Below the pieces are notes generated by a model that had not been told where the DNA came from, searched no databases, and worked only from the letters and a program-made list of their open reading frames with translations. Positions 58,629 through 64,000 of a DNA stretch of 64,000 bases are shown here, one piece after another. The position numbers and the translations under genes were made by a program. This DNA comes from an uncultured Bacilli bacterium (GTDB taxonomy: Bacteria; Bacillota_I; Bacilli_A; RF39; UBA660): NCBI GenBank assembly GCA_934130375.1, contig CAKOXW010000005.1:21969-85968 (forward strand), read 5' to 3'. Each line of letters starts with the position of its first letter. Within the stretch, counting starts at the first letter, position 1.

Positions 58629-60937
58629 TACTTTTCACCCTCTTCTATATATACAACATCATCTTCCCTAACAAAGCATAAATCCCTATACTTACAATAA
58701 ACACATGATATATTAGTATTATTATAATTCTTAGGATTAATTGTAAAATGACAATTACTAATATTATCTATAGTACTATCTATTACTTTATCAACCTCAT
58801 TATTAATCTTATCCATTCCATCTTTCGTAAGTACCTTAGCATAACTACTATAAGACCCATCATTATTAACCCTTAGCCCCTTTACTACGTTTGAATCCTT
58901 ATACCCATAATCTAAAATAGAAATTAGAGAAGCATCATAATTAGAGTAACCAAGTAGCTTCATCTCTTCTTTTTTTCTATCAACAAGACTTTTTTTATAA
59001 TCATACTTATTAATACTAGGAAGCACTCTTTGTAGATAAAAACCAACTATACATGCATCTTTATAGTTCTTAGATACAAGGTATAAATATATAGGTAACT
59101 GAATATTAAGTCCATATTTTAATAAATCTAACTTAATATCAGTATCGTTAGTCTTATAATCAATTATTGCAATATATTCATTACCATTATCTTTATAAAA
59201 TAACATCTTATCTATAAAACCTTTAAATATAACAGATAACTTTCCTTCTTTATAAACACATAACTTATTTTCAAACTTATACTCATTAAACTTACTAAAT
59301 TTCATCTGCTCCTTGATGGTATCAATAGAAGTCTTTATATCGGGTTTAAGTTTATTTATATAAAATAATTCCCTATCATTAAATTCTTTATCATTTATAA
59401 AATTATCTATTTCGGTATCAATATCTATATTACTAGTAAGACATTTTTCTAATACATGATGAAATAGAGTTCCAATAAATGCAGAAAAAGTATCTTCATA
59501 TGTATCTAATTTTAAAATATTATTTATATAATACTTAAATGCACACTCGTTATATTTTTCTAAAGCAGTATAAGAAAGTGTAAGATTATTATTAAGTATC
59601 TTATTTAAATTATTAAAATCAATACCACTAAATCTATTATCATATTCCTTGTACTTAACATTATAAGTACTATAAAGAGAGTACATATCTTTATTATTTA
59701 TTCCGTACTTATAATAATCATCAAGCATTAAACATAGTTTATACTTATTATATTTATTTGAATAATTAAAACTAATATTAGGAGTATTTACTTCCATATT
59801 TAATTCACTAATTAAACTAGATGGATAATATACTTTTGTATTATCCTTATCTTTATAAGATATAAATAAATTCTTATTATTTTTAAGAATATTAATTACT
59901 TTCTCTTTTTCTAAAATATTTTTCTCTACTGTAGTTTCTAACCCTAAAAGTTCTAACTCACAATCAGATAAAAATTCCTCATCCTTGTAAGTTCTTGGCA
60001 CACTACCCTCATTAAAATTAGCAATAAATACATAATCATTATTACTAATATCATCAATACTAATAATATCTACACACTTCTCATACTTAATGTTACTTAT
60101 ATAACTATTCTTTAAATCATGAACAATCATATCATAAACCTTGTTCTTATCAACTTCGAACGTATATTTATTAATAATCTTAATTATTTCACTAGTAACA
60201 TTATTATCAAAATTATTTACTAAATAATCTACTACTCCAGTTAAATCAGATGAATAATGACTTAAAAAATAAGAACACGCAGTAGTTTCATATATAGATG
60301 TTTTATATAAATTAATAGGAATATTATACATATCAAATATTCTTTTGATACATCCTTCATATGTATTATCAACACAACATAACTTAATACTATTTAAATC
60401 TACCCCACTACATACTAAATCACATATACCTTGGCATATATACTCAATTTCTTCATCCATAGTATTAAAATGATTAACAACATGTGTATAGGTATTACTA
60501 TCACTATAAATATCCACCTTGTTATACATACCTAAAGTACGTTTAAAAAACTTATCCACTGTATAATTGTACACAACTATATCAAAAGTATTAATATAAT
60601 TCCTCATATCCTTGTTGTATATAAGTAAATTATCAATATCACTCTTAATATTACTTAAAAAGTTAATCTTAGTATTATCATACTTAGTATCATTTAGATA
60701 TATCAAATTATTTAAGTAAGACGTAGCAATATCGTACTTAATATTTAACTTATTCATTAAATAATACACCGTATTTTTATCATAATCAAAATAAGTATAT
60801 TTATAAAACTCCTCTTTAGTTAAGAACTTTATATTAAATAATTTATTATAATTATTAATCTCATTTAATATTAGTTTCTTACTAGTATTAGAGCAAATAA
60901 TTAAAGTTTTATTCTTTATATTATCTAATAACTTCAT
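58628..60937 (-). CDS. addB: AddB, helicase/nuclease subunit B, shortened
   Basis: At 769 residues this is well below the usual 1100-1170. The N-terminal region (LIICSNTSKKLILNEINNY) lacks the Walker A that many AddB proteins carry. The C-terminal half shows the AddB hallmarks: SYTALEKYNECAFKYYINNIL with the first Fe-S cysteine; the PD-(D/E)XK nuclease site FKGFIDKM, then IAIIDYKTN; and the final CVYCKYRDLCF that completes a four-cysteine iron-sulfur staple. Nuclease function should be intact; scanning by the helicase-like part is doubtful. ATG 60937 is preferred to 60943 for spacing to GAGGT. It is upstream of addA. Confidence 0.92.
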   Translation of the reverse strand: MKLLDNIKNKTLIICSNTSKKLILNEINNYNKLFNIKFLTKEEFYKYTYFDYDKNTVYYLMNKLNIKYDIATSYLNNLIYLNDTKYDNTKINFLSNIKSDIDNLLIYNKDMRNYINTFDIVVYNYTVDKFFKRTLGMYNKVDIYSDSNTYTHVVNHFNTMDEEIEYICQGICDLVCSGVDLNSIKLCCVDNTYEGCIKRIFDMYNIPINLYKTSIYETTACSYFLSHYSSDLTGVVDYLVNNFDNNVTSEIIKIINKYTFEVDKNKVYDMIVHDLKNSYISNIKYEKCVDIISIDDISNNDYVFIANFNEGSVPRTYKDEEFLSDCELELLGLETTVEKNILEKEKVINILKNNKNLFISYKDKDNTKVYYPSSLISELNMEVNTPNISFNYSNKYNKYKLCLMLDDYYKYGINNKDMYSLYSTYNVKYKEYDNRFSGIDFNNLNKILNNNLTLSYTALEKYNECAFKYYINNILKLDTYEDTFSAFIGTLFHHVLEKCLTSNIDIDTEIDNFINDKEFNDRELFYINKLKPDIKTSIDTIKEQMKFSKFNEYKFENKLCVYKEGKLSVIFKGFIDKMLFYKDNGNEYIAIIDYKTNDTDIKLDLLKYGLNIQLPIYLYLVSKNYKDACIVGFYLQRVLPSINKYDYKKSLVDRKKEEMKLLGYSNYDASLISILDYGYKDSNVVKGLRVNNDGSYSSYAKVLTKDGMDKINNEVDKVIDSTIDNISNCHFTINPKNYNNTNISCVYCKYRDLCFVREDDVVYIEEGEK

Positions 60938-60974
60938 ATGCATTTACCTCACAATAAAATTATAACATTTAAAG

Positions 60975-61003
60975 AAAAAAATTACATTATAATTCAATGT
61001 AAT
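60975..61003 (-). terminator. Terminator of the Sua5/YwlC gene
   Basis: ATTACATT pairs with AATGTAAT around 7 nt, followed by seven T on the minus strand. It overlaps the stop at 60987. Confidence 0.85.
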
Positions 61004-61997
61004 TATGTGAACATGACCTAATTAATCTATTCATAATAGCAAGACCTAACCCATCTTTAGTTACACCCTCAATAATAACTAGGTCCTTATTATATTTATC
61101 TACTTCTCTTAATATTTTAAATATATTATGTGCGATATCTTGTAAATTTTTTCCATAAGATATTGCATTATTAAAGTACTTAGTATTCTCTTCATTGCAT
61201 ATTACTAAAGTATTATCTATATTAAACTCTTTCATTTTAGCAATCATTTTATCTTTATCATCACTATAAACCATTACACATTTAGTATTTGGTGCATAAT
61301 GAGTATACTTCATACCTGGCGACAAGACTATATCATCTTTTTTAAGTTCACCTAAAACATGCTCATCAACTATAACTGGTGCATATAAACTTAACATATC
61401 AAAAGTAATATAACCAGGTCTTAAAATATGAATATTACCATCAATTACTCTTATTACAGTAGATTCAACTCCTATTTTAGAGTCTCCTCCATCAATAATA
61501 TAATCTACTTTACTACCAAGTTCATCTATTATATCCGAAACATTCGTGCCACTTGGTCTTCCAGATACATTTGCAGAAGGCGCAGCAATAGGGGTATTCG
61601 CATATTCAATTAATTTATTTGCAATTTCATTAGAAGGCATCCTTACAGCAACCGTATTCAAACCACCAGTCACAATACTTGGAACACAATCCTTTTTCTC
61701 AAATATAATTGTAAGAGGTCCAGGAAAGAAAGCATCTATTAACTTTAATTCAATATCACCAATATTTTTAGCAATATCATTAATCATATTTTTATTAGAT
61801 ATATGAAGTATTAGTGGATTATCACTTTTTCTACCCTTTGCTTCATATATTTTTTTTACTGCAGTTTCATTTAAACCATCCGCACCTATACCATATATAG
61901 TTTCAGTTGGAAATATAACCAAATTACCATTTTTAATACTCTCTGCACAACGCTTTAAATCTTCATCATTAATTTTCTCTTTAAAATCAAGTATCAT
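60987..61997 (-). CDS. ywlC: Threonylcarbamoyl-AMP synthase (Sua5/YwlC)
   Basis: It makes threonylcarbamoyl-AMP from threonine, bicarbonate and ATP for the t6A modification at position 37 of ANN-decoding tRNAs. The 336 residues cover both domains: the YrdC domain (about 1-205; FPTETIYGIGADG, KGRKSDNPL, FFPGPLTIIF, VAVRMPS, APSANVSGRPS, STVIRV, LRPG) and a C-terminal Sua5 domain reached by SPGMKYTHYAP. ATG 61997 follows GGTGGTGAG; upstream GTGs overlap the site. It is a single-gene unit. Confidence 0.96.
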   Translation of the reverse strand: MILDFKEKINDEDLKRCAESIKNGNLVIFPTETIYGIGADGLNETAVKKIYEAKGRKSDNPLILHISNKNMINDIAKNIGDIELKLIDAFFPGPLTIIFEKKDCVPSIVTGGLNTVAVRMPSNEIANKLIEYANTPIAAPSANVSGRPSGTNVSDIIDELGSKVDYIIDGGDSKIGVESTVIRVIDGNIHILRPGYITFDMLSLYAPVIVDEHVLGELKKDDIVLSPGMKYTHYAPNTKCVMVYSDDKDKMIAKMKEFNIDNTLVICNEENTKYFNNAISYGKNLQDIAHNIFKILREVDKYNKDLVIIEGVTKDGLGLAIMNRLIRSCSHNYIEL

Positions 61998-62047
61998 ACT
62001 ACTCACCACCACAAGAAATTATAAACCAATTAACAATTTTTTACAAG

Positions 62048-62067
62048 AAAAAAACACCAATCGGTGC
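62048..62067 (-). terminator. Terminator of spoVIF
   Basis: CACC pairs with GGTG around 4 nt, followed by a run of seven T on the minus strand. Confidence 0.7.
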
Positions 62068-62069
62068 AT

Positions 62070-62312
62070 TTATACCATCTTATCTAAATTTTTAGGAACT
62101 TTATCATTAACTATCGCACTTACTATTTTATCTTCTTTCTCTTTAGAAACATCCTTACCAGTAATATTACTTATCTCCTTAATTAAATCTCTTAACTTAT
62201 TTTCATCTTTCAAATTATCACCTTGTATTTTTTTAGCAAGGTTCAATATAGTTTCTTTATTAACATTAGTTTTTTTCTCTACCTTCTTATAAAAATTATC
62301 ACTAAAACCCAT
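62070..62312 (-). CDS. spoVIF: Stage VI sporulation protein F
   Basis: SpoVIF is a small late protein needed for proper coat assembly under sigma-K/GerE in Bacillus. The 80 residues match: FYKKVEKKTNVNKETILNLA, then DLIKEISNITGKDVSKEKED and IVSAIVNDKVPKNLDKM. The 'VEKKTGV...I..LA' opening and the 'K.VSKEKED.IV.AI...KVP' end are the family's marks. GGGAGG precedes ATG. Together with spoIVA it indicates a sporulating organism. Confidence 0.9.
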   Translation of the reverse strand: MGFSDNFYKKVEKKTNVNKETILNLAKKIQGDNLKDENKLRDLIKEISNITGKDVSKEKEDKIVSAIVNDKVPKNLDKMV

Positions 62313-62358
62313 AATAGCCTCCCCTAGATTATTATATGGTTTTAGTGCATTTTTGTTA

Positions 62359-62829
62359 TTATTTAAAGAATAAATTTTTAATACTTTTTAATGCTTTTAA
62401 TATACCTTTTTTATTCTTTTTAATTGTTGCAACCGCGGTAGTACCTAATGCAGCAGTATAAGCAACTGATTTTATAGTATTACTAACATTATTAGATACT
62501 TTATTTATCTTATTAGTCGCCCTAAAAAAGACATTACCAACCCTTAACTTATTAATTTCTTTAGCAAGTTCCCTTGCTTCAAAATCACTACTACACTCTA
62601 TTTTATAAGCCTTACTATTAGTTTCAATTACTAAAATATTATTACTTACAGATATACAACTCTTATCTTTAACAACCCTAATGTCACTTACCATAAAAGA
62701 ACCTACATCCTTGTACTTCTTAGTAAATAAACCTCTTTTAGCCTCAAGCACTACCCTCTGTTCTGTAAGACTTAGTCTAGTTTCACACTTTTTATATTTA
62801 ACAATACTTTCATAAATTATATTTTCCAT
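62359..62829 (-). CDS. PH-like (bacterial PH/GRAM) domain protein
   Basis: This 156-residue protein alternates beta strands over residues 1-95 (SIVKYKKCETRLSLTEQRVVLEA, GSFMVSDIRVVKDKSCISVS, NILVIETNSKAYKIECSSD), closing with a helix FEARELAKEINKL. This is the seven-strand-plus-helix layout of a pleckstrin-homology-like fold. A basic, partly hydrophobic C-terminal region (115-156) may contact membrane. GGAGGT precedes ATG. Function unknown. Confidence 0.7.
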   Translation of the reverse strand: MENIIYESIVKYKKCETRLSLTEQRVVLEAKRGLFTKKYKDVGSFMVSDIRVVKDKSCISVSNNILVIETNSKAYKIECSSDFEARELAKEINKLRVGNVFFRATNKINKVSNNVSNTIKSVAYTAALGTTAVATIKKNKKGILKALKSIKNLFFK

Positions 62830-62879
62830 AATACCTCCACAAATATATTTGTATTTTTCGCGAATTATTTTATAAATAT

Positions 62880-62909
62880 ATTATACTATTTTTACAATCA
62901 CATAAACAA
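62880..62909 (-). promoter_or_regulatory. Candidate promoter of the PH-like protein gene
   Basis: Minus-strand TTGTTT (62909-62904), 18-nt spacer, TATAAT (62885-62880), about 50 nt before the start codon. Confidence 0.5.
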
Positions 62910-62978
62910 GATAATGCATAAAAAAATATGATTGATTAGTAGATTTTTTTATAAATTTATAAATTTAAATATTATTGC

Positions 62979-63009
62979 AAAAAAAAATAGCGTAGATAAT
63001 ACGCTATTT
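62979..63009 (-). terminator. Terminator after the edge prepilin/BspA gene
   Basis: AAATAGCGTA pairs with TACGCTATTT around 5 nt, followed by a long T run on the minus strand. Confidence 0.9.
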
Positions 63010-63016
63010 AAATTAA

Positions 63017-64000
63017 TTAATTCTCTACACATGAAACAGTAACATTACTTGGAAAACTATAACTTTGATCTTCCATAATTGGGTTACCATCAAATACCCT
63101 ACAACCAAGAATTACTGGTGTATCAGGAAATGTAATTGAAGTTATTTTGTTGTTTTTAAATGCTTCAAAACTTATTTCAATAACACTTGATGGGATTTCT
63201 ACATTTGTTAATTTGTTACCATAAAATGCTCCTTCACCTATACTTGTTATAGTGTTTGGCATCACTATTGAAGTTATTCCTAGACCATCACCTGTATTAC
63301 TATCAAAAAATGCATTATCTCCAATAGCAACAACTGTCTTACCATCTATTTGTGATGGTATTACTACATCAGTTCCTCCTTCCATATTATAACCAGTTAT
63401 TGATATATCTTCCGTTACATCTACTTTTAATCCTACCGTTTCATAACTATAACCCTCTAGAGTTGAAACTTCAAGTGCTAAATCGTTAACAGTAATAGTC
63501 CTATTATTTATTGTTAGTGAACCCGTTGTACAAAAAGTATTGGCTTGCGTTTCGGTCAAACCAACCGGATTTTGCATAAACGTTTTACATTTATCTACAT
63601 CTACAACTTCAGCACTATGAATTATTGATGTATCTTCATACGTAAAATAAGATGCATTAGTTGCACAATCACTAGATATAGATGCACTATTCTTATTTGC
63701 ATTACATACAGCCATACCTTCAAACTTACCCTTACCTACTATTGATACTTTAGCATTACCCTTATCATCAAAAGAAATACTACAACTTTCATAATCAGCA
63801 TTACTTATCTTAGCAACATCACTACATTTTATTGAACTTGAACCATCTAATACTTGATTTTCAGTATATTTCTTTTCAGCCTGACTTGCTATTAACTTTG
63901 CTGTTGTTTCTAATGATGCTTCTTTAGAATTCTTAATTACATCACTTATCTTAGGCATTGCAATAATTAGTATAACTGCAAGAATAACTATTACTGCTAG
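63017..64000 (-). CDS. Prepilin-type surface protein with BspA-like repeats (start beyond window)
   Basis: The frame stays open from the stop at 63017 to the window edge. At the edge it reads LAVIVILAVILIIAMPKISD, so only the leader peptide and the first few residues of the helix are missing. The protein then follows the paralogue at 37213 closely through NQVLDGSSSIKCSDVAKI and KGKFEGMAVCNANKNS, diverges in the middle, and rejoins with GGTDVVIPSQIDGKTVVAIG. BspA/LRR_5 units follow (SIVMPNTITSIGEGAFYGN, NVEIPSSVIEISFEAFKNN, then SITFPDT). Starting at the internal Met at 63958 would delete the membrane helix and is rejected. Surface or pilus location is inferred. Confidence 0.87.
   Translation of the reverse strand, partial: LAVIVILAVILIIAMPKISDVIKNSKEASLETTAKLIASQAEKKYTENQVLDGSSSIKCSDVAKISNADYESCSISFDDKGNAKVSIVGKGKFEGMAVCNANKNSASISSDCATNASYFTYEDTSIIHSAEVVDVDKCKTFMQNPVGLTETQANTFCTTGSLTINNRTITVNDLALEVSTLEGYSYETVGLKVDVTEDISITGYNMEGGTDVVIPSQIDGKTVVAIGDNAFFDSNTGDGLGITSIVMPNTITSIGEGAFYGNKLTNVEIPSSVIEISFEAFKNNKITSITFPDTPVILGCRVFDGNPIMEDQSYSFPSNVTVSCVEN

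Noticed and set aside
62871..62897. TTGTAA/TATAAA pair upstream of the PH-like gene
   Set aside because: The spacing is only 15 nt; TTGTTT with TATAAT at 18 nt is the better promoter.

Overview
The window looks like a chromosomal segment of an uncultured, very AT-rich, spore-forming member of the Bacilli, probably a gut lineage close to the Mollicutes or Erysipelotrichia. The evidence is Firmicutes-type PolC, RNase Y, AddAB, RecU, GpsB, DnaD and PASTA/LCP wall proteins, together with two sporulation genes (spoIVA, spoVIF). The placement is inferred from gene content; there is no rRNA in the window. The standard code fits: tryptophan is TGG, and nearly all stops are TAA or TAG. Almost every gene is on the minus strand. 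The plus-strand exceptions are the PASTA protein, the LCP protein, a Nfu protein, and recU with the PBP1A gene.

Layout. 1-2.4 kb: the start of an exported protein (cut by the window edge) and the rpsB-tsf operon with a strong promoter. 2.5-15 kb: a truncated prepilin, a possible metallopeptidase, a pentapeptide-like protein, priA, a prepilin-type surface protein, and two paralogous cysteine-rich membrane-anchored proteins around a 986-residue protein with hydrolase-like motifs. 15-31.7 kb: a PASTA membrane protein, polC, a second large prepilin-type fusion, a secreted glucosaminidase, an LCP ligase, four tRNAs, a DUF368 (PopT) lipid-carrier translocase and a YerB-type lipoprotein. 31.8-39.9 kb: eight tRNAs, an S1-domain protein, nfu, rny, recA, a prepilin/BspA fusion, pgsA and a RodZ-like protein. 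39.9-48.4 kb: rnpB, gpsB, a Rossmann-like protein, recU, pbp1A, nth, dnaD, cca and hup, much of which follows the gpsB-rnpB / recU-ponA / nth-dnaD neighbourhood of Bacillus. 48.6-64 kb: three tandem paralogues of unknown function, spoIVA, a sigma/anti-sigma operon, addB-addA, a Sua5/YwlC protein, spoVIF, a PH-like protein and one more prepilin/BspA fusion cut by the edge.

How the genes fit together. Two themes recur. One is envelope building: PBP1A, LCP, PopT, PASTA protein, glucosaminidase and PgsA. The other is a set of modular exported proteins: prepilin N-termini (FTLVELL) joined to InlB-type repeats, glycine-rich domains or BspA-like leucine-rich repeats, plus the cysteine-rich pair. No pilus ATPase, platform protein or prepilin peptidase is in the window, so assembly must depend on genes elsewhere.

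The least ordinary signals are non-coding. A hairpin plus a run of 9 or 10 G lies just upstream of two prepilin genes. A roughly 21-nt element directly follows five minus-strand stop codons. A 28-bp copy of the 3' end of spoIVA lies beyond a three-gene tandem array, so the array is bracketed by direct repeats.
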